The translations under genes were made by a program, and so were the position numbers. This document shows, in pieces, positions 53,425 to 63,336 of a DNA stretch of 64,000 nt (its first letter is position 1; each line of letters begins with the position of its first letter). This DNA comes from Sporosarcina sp. D27. GTDB lineage: Bacteria; Bacillota; Bacilli; Bacillales_A; Planococcaceae. The notes beneath the pieces are model-generated. The model had not been told where the DNA came from. It saw only the letters and a program-made list of their open reading frames with translations, and did no database searches. The stretch is taken from positions 27,563 to 91,562 of the forward strand of contig NZ_AZUC01000007.1 of NCBI RefSeq assembly GCF_000586555.1, given 5' to 3'.

Positions 53425-54129
53425 ATGCGTATTAACAAATTTCTAAGTGAAGTAGGAATTACTTCACGGCGCGGTGCTGACAAATGGATAGAGGCAGGAC
53501 GTGTCGTCATTAATGGGAAAACCGCTGAACTGGGCAGTAAGGTCGAGGACGGAGATCTCGTTGAAGTAGATGGTAAACCGGTATCAGTTGAAGAACAACT
53601 CGTCTATCTGATGTTGAACAAGCCTGTCGGAATCACAAGTACCACGGAAAGGCATGTCAAAGGAAATGTCGTAGACTTCGTAAACCATCCCTTACGCATT
53701 TTCCACATTGGCCGGCTAGATAAAGATTCAGACGGCTTATTGCTCCTTACGAATGACGGCGACATTGTGAATGAAATTTTGCGTGAAGAACACGGTCACG
53801 AAAAAGAGTACATCGTAACAGTGGATCGTCCGATTACAGATCAATTCATGCGCGAGATGGAACAAGGAGTACCCATTCTCGATACAGTAACCAAGCCTTG
53901 TAAAGTACGGAAACTCGGGTCACGAAAATTCAACATTACGCTCACGCAAGGGTTGAATCGCCAAATTCGCCGTATGTGTACAGCACTTGGCTATAATGTC
54001 GTTAGCTTGCGTAGAATGCGTATTATGAACCTGACACTCGGTAATCTGCCAGTGGGTCAGTGGCGTGATTTAACAGACTCGGAGCGAAAAGACCTTTTCA
54101 AAGAACTGAACTATACCCCCAAACGATGA
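53425..54129 (+). CDS. rluF: RluF-like rRNA pseudouridine synthase
   Basis: Modifies 23S rRNA (RluF targets U2604 in E. coli). The 234-aa protein has an N-terminal S4 RNA-binding domain [27 protein letters not shown], the catalytic Asp in [30 protein letters not shown] (RluF/RsuA motif III) and [16 protein letters not shown]. Whether it is RluF or RluB is decided by the GITS and [10 protein letters not shown] pattern, which fits RluF. AAGGTGGGA precedes the ATG. Stand-alone gene with a terminator. Confidence 0.88.
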   Translation: MRINKFLSEVGITSRRGADKWIEAGRVVINGKTAELGSKVEDGDLVEVDGKPVSVEEQLVYLMLNKPVGITSTTERHVKGNVVDFVNHPLRIFHIGRLDKDSDGLLLLTNDGDIVNEILREEHGHEKEYIVTVDRPITDQFMREMEQGVPILDTVTKPCKVRKLGSRKFNITLTQGLNRQIRRMCTALGYNVVSLRRMRIMNLTLGNLPVGQWRDLTDSERKDLFKELNYTPKR

Positions 54130-54162
54130 AAAACCTCAATCCCAGTCGGGATTGAGGTTTTT
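54129..54162. terminator. Bidirectional terminator
   Basis: AAAAACCTCAATCCC pairs perfectly with GGGATTGAGGTTTTT around an AGTC loop. Serves rluF (plus) and the ABC transporter operon (minus). Confidence 0.93.
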
Positions 54163-54168
54163 ATTTCA

Positions 54169-54894
54169 CTAAACGTTTACCATCTCTAAAAATTGTCGAG
54201 TTCGTTCATTTGTAGAGTGGTTGAAGAATGTGTCAGGGTCTGCGTCTTCGATGATGATTCCTTCGTTCAGCATAATGACGCGGTCTGCAACTTCTTTGGC
54301 GAACTTCATCTCATGGGTAACGACAACCATCGTCATTCCTTCATCTGCTAAATCTTTCATTACTTGCAGGACTTCCCCTACCAACTCAGGGTCCAGTGCA
54401 GACGTCGGCTCGTCAAACAGCAATGCTTTCGGCTCCATTGCGAGTGCGCGGGCAATCGCAACACGCTGCTTTTGACCACCAGATAGCTTATTGGGATAGA
54501 CATCTGCCTTATCGGACAGACCTACTTTCCCCAGAATTTCAAGGGCTGTTGTTTTAGCAGTGGATTTGGCTACCTTTTTGACCATGATAGGCGCTTCCAT
54601 CACATTTTCAAGCACCGTCTTATGAGGGAATAAGTTGAAATGCTGAAATACCATTCCCACTTCAGCCCGGACTTTAGCGAGATCATCTTTTTTCTGATTA
54701 ACTCTTTTTCCGTCAATCGTAATGACGCCTTCATTGGTCAATTCCAAGAAATTAAGACATCGAAGGAATGTACTTTTCCCCGAGCCACTGACACCTACGA
54801 GGACAACAACTTCGCCTGGGTGAACTTCCATATCGATTCCTTTTAGCACTTCAAGTTTTCCAAATGATTTATGCACGTTTTCTGCTTTGATCAT
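54169..54894 (-). CDS. Polar amino acid ABC transporter, ATP-binding subunit (GlnQ-like)
   Basis: ATPase of a glutamine/polar amino acid importer, 241 aa. Walker [16 protein letters not shown] (about 35-49), Q-loop [11 protein letters not shown], signature [15 protein letters not shown], Walker [14 protein letters not shown] and H-loop VVTHEM. Start ATG 54894; an ATG at 54909 overlaps the permease stop codon and has no better ribosome site, whereas GGGGG lies 8 nt before 54894. Last gene of the operon SBP-permease-ATPase. Confidence 0.93.
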   Translation of the reverse strand: MIKAENVHKSFGKLEVLKGIDMEVHPGEVVVLVGVSGSGKSTFLRCLNFLELTNEGVITIDGKRVNQKKDDLAKVRAEVGMVFQHFNLFPHKTVLENVMEAPIMVKKVAKSTAKTTALEILGKVGLSDKADVYPNKLSGGQKQRVAIARALAMEPKALLFDEPTSALDPELVGEVLQVMKDLADEGMTMVVVTHEMKFAKEVADRVIMLNEGIIIEDADPDTFFNHSTNERTRQFLEMVNV

Positions 54895-54908
54895 CGTATC
54901 TGCCCCCA

Positions 54909-55580
54909 TTATTTATCCACATCCAATTTGTTCTCATACCACTTCAGTAACGCAGTGAAAATCAGGACAAGAATAAGATAGTAAAGACCGACTACGAGAA
55001 ACGTTTCAAATTGCTTGAAGTTAGAGGCTGCGACACGATTGGCAACACCGAACAATTCAGATACACCGATTACGTAGACTAGCGAAGAGTCTTTCAAAGT
55101 AATGATGAACTGGTTACCTAGTGGTGGAATTGCGCGTCGCAATGCTTGTGGAAATACAATACGTCTCATTGTCTGAGAGCGATTCATCCCTAATGCAAGA
55201 CTCGCTTCTCGCTGACCTCGGTCAATCCCTTGAATCGATCCACGGAAGATTTCCGCAATATACGCACCATTATGGACGCCTAAGGCAATTGCTCCCGCCC
55301 AGAAGTTTTCCAGTACGATGATTGAGGTGATTCCGAAATAGAGGAACATGATCTGTACAATTAATGGAGTTCCTCGAATCAAGGTGATATATAAGTTTGC
55401 GATGGTCTGCAATATTTTTGAGTGGGAAATCTTCATTAGTGCGAAAATGATCCCAAGAATTGTTCCTATCACTACTGCAATCGCTGTAATTTCGATGGTC
55501 AAAAGCCCTGCTTCTAAAAAACCTTTATAGGTTTGCATGAATACTTCATAGAAGGTTACGAATAACTCAGGCACCGGCAC
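54909..55580 (-). CDS. Polar amino acid ABC transporter, permease subunit (HisM/GlnP type)
   Basis: 223-aa permease with five membrane segments; the transporter probably works as a homodimer. The EAA loop is visible: [37 protein letters not shown], with [15 protein letters not shown] earlier. GTG start at 55580, weak GGAAAG site. 33 nt downstream of the binding-protein gene. Confidence 0.92.
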   Translation of the reverse strand: MPVPELFVTFYEVFMQTYKGFLEAGLLTIEITAIAVVIGTILGIIFALMKISHSKILQTIANLYITLIRGTPLIVQIMFLYFGITSIIVLENFWAGAIALGVHNGAYIAEIFRGSIQGIDRGQREASLALGMNRSQTMRRIVFPQALRRAIPPLGNQFIITLKDSSLVYVIGVSELFGVANRVAASNFKQFETFLVVGLYYLILVLIFTALLKWYENKLDVDK

Positions 55581-55613
55581 ACCAACTTTCCATTAAATAG
55601 GTGGGGAGTTCAC

Positions 55614-56450
55614 TCATTCTAATAACTCGACACCTTCCAAGTCAATGTCAAGAAGGTCACGACCAAACCACTTATCTGAAATCTCTTTGTACGTTCCATC
55701 ATCAATAAGTGCTTGAAGTGCTTCATCCAATGCTTTAGTCAATTCAGGATTGTCCTTATTTACAGCAATCGATGGTTGTTCCACCCACATCGGTTTTCCG
55801 ACTTCCTTCACTTCAAATCCATTATCGATTGCTTCATACCCAACGATATCAGCAGTAATAACAGCATCTAGACGACCTTTTACTGTCAAATCCTTAAGCG
55901 CTACTACGTCACTACTATAGTACTGAACGTTATCGGATAATTCTTTTGCAGGTGCTTCGTACGTGGATTGCGCAACGACACCAATTTTCTTACCCTCAAG
56001 ATCATCCGGACCTTTGACCTCGTCATTATCTTTCGCAACAAAAATCATTCCGCCTGAATAGTAGTAAGGATCTGTAAAATCTGCTTGTTTTGCCCGTTCT
56101 TTCGTGTATGCCATCGAACCGATAATTGCATCAAACTTCTTACCAACTAACCCCTGTAAGATTGTTTCAAATGGATTTGTTACTGGGTTCGGTTCAAGTT
56201 CCATTTTTTCAGCAAGTGCATTTCCAATTTCAATATCAAAACCTGTTAGTTCTCCACCTTCCTCAAAACTAAACGGTTTGTATACACCGCTTGCTGCAAA
56301 TGTGAATTTCCCCTTTTTAACTAAATCATAGCCGGCATCCCCAGATCCGCCAGCATTTCCAGACGACTTGTCATCGTCATCTTTACCACAGGCTGCAAGC
56401 AGTAGAACAGATGCAGCAAGCATCAAGAACATCAACTTCAATTTTCCCAT
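55614..56450 (-). CDS. Polar amino acid ABC transporter, lipoprotein substrate-binding protein
   Basis: Extracellular solute-binding protein of family 3, 278 aa. It has a lipoprotein signal with lipobox LLAAC (Cys near 21) and an acidic/Gly-rich linker, then FTAASGVYKPFSF-type start and LTGFDIEIGNALAEKM (signature of the SBP_bac_3 family). DAIIGSMAYTKERAKQADFTDPYY and LKDLTVKGRLDAVI follow. AAGGGGA precedes the ATG. First gene of the operon. Ligand class: polar amino acid such as Gln, Glu, Arg or Cys; not decidable. Confidence 0.94.
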   Translation of the reverse strand: MGKLKLMFLMLAASVLLLAACGKDDDDKSSGNAGGSGDAGYDLVKKGKFTFAASGVYKPFSFEEGGELTGFDIEIGNALAEKMELEPNPVTNPFETILQGLVGKKFDAIIGSMAYTKERAKQADFTDPYYYSGGMIFVAKDNDEVKGPDDLEGKKIGVVAQSTYEAPAKELSDNVQYYSSDVVALKDLTVKGRLDAVITADIVGYEAIDNGFEVKEVGKPMWVEQPSIAVNKDNPELTKALDEALQALIDDGTYKEISDKWFGRDLLDIDLEGVELLE

Positions 56451-56863
56451 TCTATGAAACTCCCCTTTTGTGTTAGCCTATTGGCTATTTTTTGTGCTCT
56501 CTATTGCACTTTCCCTAGTAGAATTCATTTAAACATGAAAATTGAAAAATCCGTAATGAAACTGTAACATTAGTTTCTAATTTCGTAGGTTCTCTCCTTT
56601 CCGCTCCCTTCCTTATATTCACAAATTAAATACAGAGGTGATAGTTATCTAGTAATCGATTACTCATTCACGTTACATGATCCTCTCCTTTTAAAATGTA
56701 GGTTGTTCTATTAAAACATAAATTGACTGATAAATGAATATTTATTCTGAAATTTGAATAAACAACTGTTTAGTTAGTAGCTTAATTGTTTCCTTTTCAC
56801 CTAGAACGGGCATAAGCATTATTAAGTCTGAATAATTGAATGAGCAAATACGAGGTGATTGGC
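56451..56863. other. Intergenic region between the ABC operon and mgtE
   Basis: 413 bp, AT-rich, no gene. It must hold both divergent promoters, but I see no well-spaced -35/-10 pair. A perfect 14-bp palindrome AGTAATCGATTACT lies at 56651-56664, followed 8 bp on by CGTTACATG. It could be an operator; no known regulator is matched. I searched by eye for a magnesium M-box and did not see its conserved blocks. Confidence 0.5.
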
Positions 56864-58246
56864 GTGGCGTTGTTACTTAAAGAAAAAAAGAAAGAGACTA
56901 TAGACAAAGTACAATTGGAGAGAGCCATAATCCGGGTTCTTAACGAAGGAAAGAAAGATACGTTTCATGAAATCATTCATGCATTAGAAAAGTACGAAAT
57001 CGCCTCCCAGTATAAGGAACTTCCTAGGAAACGAAAATCATTATTTTTGGAATGGCTCTCTATTCAAGAACTAACCGAATTGCTACGCTATCTTAGTAAA
57101 GATGAACAACTCTCTGTATTAGAAAGGATTGGACCTGATCGCTCTACTGAAATTTTACATAGGATGCAAAATAACGATTTAGCCTTTTTACTGACTGGGC
57201 TATCTAAAGGCAAAATTGATGATTTAATTGCTAAAATGCGGCGCGAAGAATTGGAGTCCATTCTCCAAATTATGGACTATCCACCTAAAACGGCTGGTCG
57301 CGTCATGACTAACCGTTACATACCTATCTCTCCGCAACTCTCTGTTATCGATGCTGAGAAAAAACTTAAAACGTTCGAAAACCTAGCTCACTTTATCAAT
57401 TACTTATACGTAGTGGATGAAGACCAGCGACTGATCGGGATAGTCACATTCAGAGATTTACTGCTTGCTGATGATGATCAGTGCATAGCCAATATTATGA
57501 GGACAGAGCCCATCCAAGTCGACGTGCTCACTAAACAAGAAGACGTTGCCAAACTGATTGGAAGATACGATTTCGATGCTATCCCTGTTACAACAGGTGA
57601 TCATGTATTAGTTGGAACCATCTCTGGTGATCAAGTGCTCGACATCATTGTCCGTGAAGCAGACGAAGACATTGAAATGCTGCTGGCTTCTGGTAAGTCC
57701 ATAGATTTCCGTACGAAACCCTTTGTTGCCGCTCGTCGCAGATTGCCATGGCTAATTTTGCTTTTATTCATAGGACTGGTATCTGGCAGTATCATTTCGA
57801 AGTTTGAAGAGACATTGAATGCAGTTGTCGCCCTAGCCTTTTTCATGCCTATGATTGCTGGAATGACGGGTAATACGGGGACTCAGTCGTTAGCTGTGGT
57901 CGTACGTGGGTTGGCATCTGAAGAAATGACATGGAAAAAAACACTTAAGTTAGTGATGCGGGAAATTGTTGTAGGAGTTGTCATCGGGATCACATGCGGC
58001 TTGCTCATTGCAATCATCGCCTTCTTTTGGCAAGGAAGTATGGTCCTTGGTTTTGTTGTCGGTGTTTCCCTTCTTTCGACACTCATCATCGGGACCATCG
58101 CCGGCACAATAGTTCCACTCCTTCTTAATAGATTCCATGTTGATCCTGCCGTCGCATCAGGACCTCTTATTACTACATTAAATGATATATTATCATTACT
58201 TATTTACTTCGGCATCGCAACAATGTTCCTATCACAATTGAGTTAA
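56864..58246 (+). CDS. mgtE: Magnesium transporter MgtE
   Basis: Mg2+ channel of about 460 aa. The cytoplasmic N domain (about 10-130) has RIGPDRSTEILHRM; two CBS domains follow (about 135-255; MTNRYIPISPQLSVIDAEKKL, LYVVDEDQRLIGIVTFRDLL). Five membrane segments close the protein (from about 290), with the selectivity region GNTGTQSLAVVVRGLA and GPLITTLNDI. GTG start at 56864, 6 nt behind GAGGTG; an ATG 8 codons upstream (56840) has no ribosome site. Single gene with a strong terminator. Confidence 0.93.
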   Translation: MALLLKEKKKETIDKVQLERAIIRVLNEGKKDTFHEIIHALEKYEIASQYKELPRKRKSLFLEWLSIQELTELLRYLSKDEQLSVLERIGPDRSTEILHRMQNNDLAFLLTGLSKGKIDDLIAKMRREELESILQIMDYPPKTAGRVMTNRYIPISPQLSVIDAEKKLKTFENLAHFINYLYVVDEDQRLIGIVTFRDLLLADDDQCIANIMRTEPIQVDVLTKQEDVAKLIGRYDFDAIPVTTGDHVLVGTISGDQVLDIIVREADEDIEMLLASGKSIDFRTKPFVAARRRLPWLILLLFIGLVSGSIISKFEETLNAVVALAFFMPMIAGMTGNTGTQSLAVVVRGLASEEMTWKKTLKLVMREIVVGVVIGITCGLLIAIIAFFWQGSMVLGFVVGVSLLSTLIIGTIAGTIVPLLLNRFHVDPAVASGPLITTLNDILSLLIYFGIATMFLSQLS

Positions 58247-58248
58247 CG

Positions 58249-58295
58249 ACAAAAGCCCGCGCCTCCCCTTATTTATGGGAGACGCGGGCTTTTGA
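58249..58295. terminator. Bidirectional terminator
   Basis: AAAAGCCCGCGCCTCCC pairs with GGGAGACGCGGGCTTTT (one mismatch). It serves mgtE (plus) and the NAD(P)-binding gene (minus). Confidence 0.92.
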
Positions 58296-58308
58296 CTGTA
58301 TAAGAACC

Positions 58309-58926
58309 TTAGTATGCAATTCCTACTCGAGCATGAAGATGATTGCATGCAACCAACTCATGCTCAGCGAAGTGGGCAGTGTCTCCGGAAGAAATTTGTT
58401 TCCCATCTACAGGCAACCAGTTGTCTAACGTCCGGTAGGTTCCTGTAATTTCTCCATCTGGTAAATAGGTTGGGCAAACGATGGTCCAGTCCAAGTCGGA
58501 TGCTGACAGCGCTCGATACGCAGCATGATGCTCTTCTGCAGCTGTTGTCAGTTTTCGATTGGAATCTCCTGCTTCATAACGAAGTCGCTCGGGGTCCATC
58601 CGGCTTTGCAAAATGCCAGCTGTACCAATCGTTAGAATCCTCTTTATTTCTTCATTTCTCATAGCCTCAATCATGTGAGGAGTCGCTTCGCTCAAAGTCG
58701 TTGTTTTATCTGTTCCAAGTGCGCTCACCACCGCCTCACTACCGAGGATCGTCATAGCAATAGCAGATTGTTCCTTGGCATCTCCTTGAATGACGGTCAG
58801 GTTAGGATGAGCTGACAACTTCTCAGGATTTCGAGCCAGGGCAGTTACGTGATGTCCGTTCTCTAGCAATCTTTGGAGCAAAAGCGAACCTACACGTCCA
58901 GTACCACCAAACAGGGAAATTTTCAT
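58309..58926 (-). CDS. NAD(P)-binding atypical SDR (NmrA/YwnB-like)
   Basis: 205-aa Rossmann protein starting MKISLFGGTGRVGSLLLQRLLENGHHVTALAR, the NADP loop GGTGRVG. There is no YxxxK active site; ILTIGTAGILQS and WTIVCPTYLPDGE are typical of the atypical NAD(P)H-binding group. Its ATG overlaps the stop of the CoA-transferase gene by 4 nt, so both are made from one transcript. Function unknown; possibly a flavin or quinone reductase or a redox sensor. Confidence 0.85.
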   Translation of the reverse strand: MKISLFGGTGRVGSLLLQRLLENGHHVTALARNPEKLSAHPNLTVIQGDAKEQSAIAMTILGSEAVVSALGTDKTTTLSEATPHMIEAMRNEEIKRILTIGTAGILQSRMDPERLRYEAGDSNRKLTTAAEEHHAAYRALSASDLDWTIVCPTYLPDGEITGTYRTLDNWLPVDGKQISSGDTAHFAEHELVACNHLHARVGIAY

Positions 58927-60443
58927 GATTGCTTTACTTCTTCCTTCAACTCGCGCATAGTTCCTGTTTCCGCTAAACGAATGTGCCAGCTTAACGCTTT
59001 CTCGAGAATATGAGGGGTGTGTCCACCACGAAGTGCCGCTTCTTCATAGTACGCCCATAATTCCTCGCGATACGAAGGGTGTGCACATCGGTTAATTATC
59101 AATTCCACCCGTTCTTTCGGCGCAAGTCCTCGTAAATCTGCGTACCCTTGTTCAGTGACTAGGATATCCACGTCGTGCTCCGTATGATCGACATGGGAAA
59201 CAAATGGCACACAACTTGAAATCGCGCCCTTTTTAGCAAGAGACTTTGTCACAAAAATGGCCAAACGGGCATTACGAGCAAAATCTCCTGACCCACCAAT
59301 TCCATTCATCATTTTAGTCCCTGTAACATGCGTAGAGTTAACATTTCCATATATATCGAATTCGAGTGCTGTGTTAATGGAAATCGTGCCGAGTCGACGA
59401 ATAAGTTCTGGATGATTCGAAATTTCTTGAGGACGCATAATAATTTTCTCTTTATAAAAAGGAAGGTTATTTCTTAAAATGTCCATGCGTTCTTCAGTTA
59501 CAGTAATCGACGTGCATGATGCTGATTTCACTTTTCCCGCATCAATGAGTTCAAACACAGAGTCCTGTAGTACCTCGGAATAGACCTCTAAATTTTCAAA
59601 TTCAGAATCTAACAAACCATGAAGAACCGCATTCGCTTGCGAACCAATTCCTGATTGCAAAGGGGCTAATTCTTTCGTCAATCTGCCTGCAGCAATCTCA
59701 GATCGTAAAAATTGAAGCAAATGTCCAGCCATCACTTCTGTTTCTTCGTCTGGTTCATCGATTGTCGAAAACGAATCATATTCTTTCGTTAACACAATCC
59801 CGATTATTTTGTCAGGATCAATAGGAATTCCATAAGTTCCAATCCGCTCATCTGGATGAGTCAAAGGAATCGGTTCACGATCTCCTAATACACCTGGATC
59901 GTAAATGTCATGCACGCCTTCCCACTCTTCAGAATGGGCAACGTTGATCTCTACTATTATGGACTTCGCATGTTCTGCAAAAATCAAAGAATTCCCAATA
60001 GAAGTCGAAGGTATAATCGATCCATCCTCCGCAATTGCAACCGCTTCCAGAACAGCAATATCTACTTGAGGTAACACACCGCCCCGGATCAGTTCAGACG
60101 TATTAGACAAATGATGATCGACAAATAACAAATCTCCATTATTAATACCTTTACGCATCGTAGCATCTGCCTGAAACGGCAACCTCTTATTCACAATTCC
60201 CGCTTCTGTAAAGAGTTTATCGATATCATGTCCTAGCGAAGCCCCAGTAAATACATTTACTTTAAAAGTCTCTGTTTGAGCTCTCTTTACGAGTGCTTCA
60301 GGAATTGCTTTTGCGTCGCCTGCACGTGTAAAACCGCTTAGGCCAAGTGTCATTCCGTCCTGAATCCAAGATGCAGCCTCTTCTGCCGATACCACTTTCT
60401 GTTTTAATGATTCACGTCTAATTCTTTCCAACTGTCCATCCAT
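58923..60443 (-). CDS. Acetyl-CoA hydrolase/CoA-transferase family protein (succinyl-CoA:acetate type)
   Basis: Class I CoA-transferase of 506 aa that moves CoA between acetate and succinate or a similar acid. Seen: LSGFTRAGDAKAIPEAL (oxyanion region), FTGASLGHDID, SGIGSQANAVLHGLLDSEF and the catalytic Glu in LEVYSEVLQD (near 289). NTALEFDIYGNVNSTHVTGTKMMNGIGGSGDFARNA, the family's longest conserved stretch, follows. AAGGAG precedes the ATG. Pairs with the NAD(P)-binding protein downstream. May link acetate with the TCA cycle. Confidence 0.92.
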   Translation of the reverse strand: MDGQLERIRRESLKQKVVSAEEAASWIQDGMTLGLSGFTRAGDAKAIPEALVKRAQTETFKVNVFTGASLGHDIDKLFTEAGIVNKRLPFQADATMRKGINNGDLLFVDHHLSNTSELIRGGVLPQVDIAVLEAVAIAEDGSIIPSTSIGNSLIFAEHAKSIIVEINVAHSEEWEGVHDIYDPGVLGDREPIPLTHPDERIGTYGIPIDPDKIIGIVLTKEYDSFSTIDEPDEETEVMAGHLLQFLRSEIAAGRLTKELAPLQSGIGSQANAVLHGLLDSEFENLEVYSEVLQDSVFELIDAGKVKSASCTSITVTEERMDILRNNLPFYKEKIIMRPQEISNHPELIRRLGTISINTALEFDIYGNVNSTHVTGTKMMNGIGGSGDFARNARLAIFVTKSLAKKGAISSCVPFVSHVDHTEHDVDILVTEQGYADLRGLAPKERVELIINRCAHPSYREELWAYYEEAALRGGHTPHILEKALSWHIRLAETGTMRELKEEVKQS

Positions 60444-60795
60444 TTCCGACAGCTCCTTAATGTAATAGTCTTAAATGATTTTCTGATCTTTCAGTGTAAA
60501 TAGTTTTATGTAAGCCGATATAATCCTTGCATATCTGTTCATCTTATATGATACCTTCGCCAACAATTCACTGCAACCTGTCTAAAGATGTGTCTAAAAA
60601 ACGAGAAATATTTGTATATTCCAATGTAACAGACAAGTTTATCCTTAAACGGCTAGAAGGTCTAAAGGTGCAGTGTTATAATCGAATCATAAGTACTAGG
60701 CACTTTTACTCAATTATTAACATATAGCTAATCATCAAAAAACCATTACCCGTCCTAAGTGAAATTCACCTAGTACAAGAAAGGATTCCGTGACT
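60444..60795. other. Intergenic region between the CoA-transferase and GGDEF-EAL genes
   Basis: 352 bp, AT-rich, no gene. It carries the divergent promoters. On plus an extended -10 TGT-TATAAT lies at 60674-60682, about 110 bp before the GGDEF-EAL start. I see no CcpA site for the CoA-transferase and no riboswitch. A 66-codon open frame here has no ribosome site. Confidence 0.5.
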
Positions 60796-63216
60796 ATGGT
60801 GTTAACAGATGCTCAAAATATACCTTCACTAACACGACTTCTCGATGAAAGATTCTGTGTGTCCATAACAGATACGAACGGTAAAATTACGTACGTCAAC
60901 AAACATTTTTGCGAACTGACTCAATTTAGTGCAGAGGAGCTAATAGGAAACACGTATCAGATACTTTCTCCGAGCCATGATCCTCAAATGGTATTTGAAG
61001 AGATGAATCGTTCAGATGATGAAGAACTCATTAAGCAGCTGATTGTAAAGGGTTTTGCAAAGGACTTAACTCCTTATTGGATCCGAGCTATAGTAGTACC
61101 CGTCATCAACGAAGACCAAGTGACAACCCACTATATTTCCATTGATTCGGACATCACAGAAGAACACCTGACTTCCCAAAAATATGATGAGACATTGAAA
61201 GTGTTACATAATTTAGAGTCTGCATTGGATCATGCCTCCGTCATTGCTGTTACTGATGCTGCGGGTGTCATCAAGTATGTAAACCCTAAATTTTGTGAAC
61301 TCTCCAAGTACGCAGAAGAAGAGTTGTTAGGAAAGACACACCGAATCATTAATTCAGACTATCACCCTAAAGAATTCTTTCAAAACATGTGGAAAACGAT
61401 TCAAGGTGGTGAAGTTTGGCGTGGTGAAGTAAAAAATAGAGCTAAGGATGGTTCCTTTTACTGGATGAACACAACCATCGTTCCTTTTTCAAACGATAAT
61501 GGAAAACCCTATGAATATATCTCTATCCGATCTGACATCACTGCGCGGATCGAGGCGGAGCAAGCGCTGGAATCCGCACTGAAAAATGATTTTCGGACGA
61601 CAGTTAAGAACTTGCAGAATGCAATCTTCAAATATGAAGCTGATGATAATGGCCGGATTTTCATTACTCTATTGGAAGGACAAATTTGTGAAAAATTAGG
61701 GCTAACGAGCAATTTGATAAATGCTAGAGGCGAATCCAATCCTTTTGGCAAAGAAGTACTTCAACAACTTCGTCCCTATGCGTATGCAGCTCTAAACGGG
61801 AACCCTTGCCAATTCGAGCTAGATTACTTAAACCATTCATTTATCATTTATTTGTCTCCCGTACGTGTAGATGGAGCGGTAATCGAAGTCGTTGGGACAT
61901 GTGTTGAGATTACAGAGCGGAAAAAAGCGGAGAAACTTGTTGAGCATATGGCTTTCTACGATGCTTTGACCGGCCTTCCGAATCGCAGATTGTTTAAGTC
62001 TCAGGTCAACGAAGCCATTAAAGTGGCTGATGATGACTTTTCCATTCTGTATTTAGATTTGGATCGTTTCAAAAACATTAACGATTCCCTAGGTCACTTC
62101 ATTGGTGATGAAGTGCTGAAAGCAGTTGCCGAACGACTTTCCCTTTGTCTGGGTCCAAATGACTTAGCCTGTCGTCTTGCCGGCGATGAATTTGTCCTCA
62201 TGATTAGAGAGACTGATCAAGACTTAGTCAACGAGATCTCTCTTCGTATCGTCGAAGAGATTTCGAATTCCTATACATTTAAATCGATTGAAGTGTACAT
62301 CACACCGAGCATTGGAATTAGTCGTTTTCCGTTTGACGGTGAGGATTATGACACTCTACTGCGAAATGCAGATACAGCATTATTTCTTGCAAAGGAGCAA
62401 GGAAAGAGCACCCATCGTTTTTTTACCCAAGAATTGAATAATGACATGATTGAAAAAACATTACTTGAGATGGATTTACGCCAAGCAATCAGTCGAAATG
62501 AAATGGAACTCCATTATCAACCCCAATATGATATGAAAACGGGAACCATGACGGGTGTTGAAGCGTTAGCGCGATGGAATCACTCCCAGAAAGGATTAAT
62601 CTCCCCTGGACAATTCATCCCTATTGCAGAAGAAAGCGGCCTAATTCTACCTATTGGATTATGGGTGTTGGAAACTGCATGTGCTCAAGCTAAGCAGTGG
62701 CAAGAACAGGGATTCCCAAACATACGAATGAGTGTGAACGTTTCAATTCGCCAGTTCAAACAACCTACTTTTATCAACAATGTTCTCAGAGTTCTAAAAA
62801 AGACTGGATTGGATCCTAAATATTTGAACATTGAAATCACTGAAAGCATGACAACGGATGTGGACTACTCACAAAAGATTTTGCAGCGGCTGCATACCGA
62901 GGGGATCCATGTCAGTATTGATGATTTTGGGACAGGGTATTCATCTTTAAGTTATTTAAGTAAATTTCCAATTACCCATTTAAAGATCGATCAAATCTTC
63001 TTGCAAGATCTCAGCAGTAGCAACACTGCGATTATTAAAACCATTATTGAACTTGCGAAAAATCTAAGCATCGACGTCATCGCTGAAGGCGTTGAAACAG
63101 ATGAGCAAGCCACATTTTTAAGTACGCTTCGCTGTGATGAGGTTCAAGGATTTCTCTATTCCCGACCTTTACCGAAGCTTGAAATTGAGGATCTTCTACA
63201 AAAGGTCACTGCTTAA
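60796..63216 (+). CDS. PAS-PAS-GGDEF-EAL cyclic-di-GMP regulator
   Basis: Cytoplasmic dual-domain c-di-GMP protein of about 806 aa. Two PAS domains (about 10-125 and 140-255), both with ITYVNKHFCELTQFSAEEL-type PAS cores, then a third weak sensor segment (265-380). The GGDEF domain (about 388-545) has the active-site loop LAGDEF: first Gly is Ala, a variant still found in active cyclases. The EAL domain (about 560-800) has EALARWNHSQKG, NIEITES, DDFGTGYSSLSYL and EGVET, so the phosphodiesterase looks intact. No membrane segment. ATG 60796 behind AAAGGA; GTG two codons earlier is only 4 nt from it. Confidence 0.93.
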   Translation: MVLTDAQNIPSLTRLLDERFCVSITDTNGKITYVNKHFCELTQFSAEELIGNTYQILSPSHDPQMVFEEMNRSDDEELIKQLIVKGFAKDLTPYWIRAIVVPVINEDQVTTHYISIDSDITEEHLTSQKYDETLKVLHNLESALDHASVIAVTDAAGVIKYVNPKFCELSKYAEEELLGKTHRIINSDYHPKEFFQNMWKTIQGGEVWRGEVKNRAKDGSFYWMNTTIVPFSNDNGKPYEYISIRSDITARIEAEQALESALKNDFRTTVKNLQNAIFKYEADDNGRIFITLLEGQICEKLGLTSNLINARGESNPFGKEVLQQLRPYAYAALNGNPCQFELDYLNHSFIIYLSPVRVDGAVIEVVGTCVEITERKKAEKLVEHMAFYDALTGLPNRRLFKSQVNEAIKVADDDFSILYLDLDRFKNINDSLGHFIGDEVLKAVAERLSLCLGPNDLACRLAGDEFVLMIRETDQDLVNEISLRIVEEISNSYTFKSIEVYITPSIGISRFPFDGEDYDTLLRNADTALFLAKEQGKSTHRFFTQELNNDMIEKTLLEMDLRQAISRNEMELHYQPQYDMKTGTMTGVEALARWNHSQKGLISPGQFIPIAEESGLILPIGLWVLETACAQAKQWQEQGFPNIRMSVNVSIRQFKQPTFINNVLRVLKKTGLDPKYLNIEITESMTTDVDYSQKILQRLHTEGIHVSIDDFGTGYSSLSYLSKFPITHLKIDQIFLQDLSSSNTAIIKTIIELAKNLSIDVIAEGVETDEQATFLSTLRCDEVQGFLYSRPLPKLEIEDLLQKVTA

Positions 63217-63256
63217 AAAGCCAGCCTCTACATGTGGGCTGGCGTCAGACTGTAGA

Positions 63257-63298
63257 CAAAAGGGATGGAAATCAAATCGATTTCCATCCTTTTTGTCT
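63257..63298 (+). terminator. Terminator after the GGDEF-EAL gene
   Basis: AAAAGGGATGGAAATC pairs with GATTTCCATCCTTTTT, followed by TTTTT. Confidence 0.85.
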
Positions 63299-63336
63299 TT
63301 TTACATCGTTGACTCTGAAAATGAAGGATAACAGGC

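Noticed and set aside
56451..56863. Magnesium-sensing M-box riboswitch before mgtE
   Set aside because: The conserved M-box blocks and an expression-platform terminator are not visible upstream of the mgtE ribosome site.
60527..60727. 66-codon ORF upstream of the GGDEF-EAL gene
   Set aside because: No ribosome site, and it contains the predicted extended -10 element of the downstream gene.
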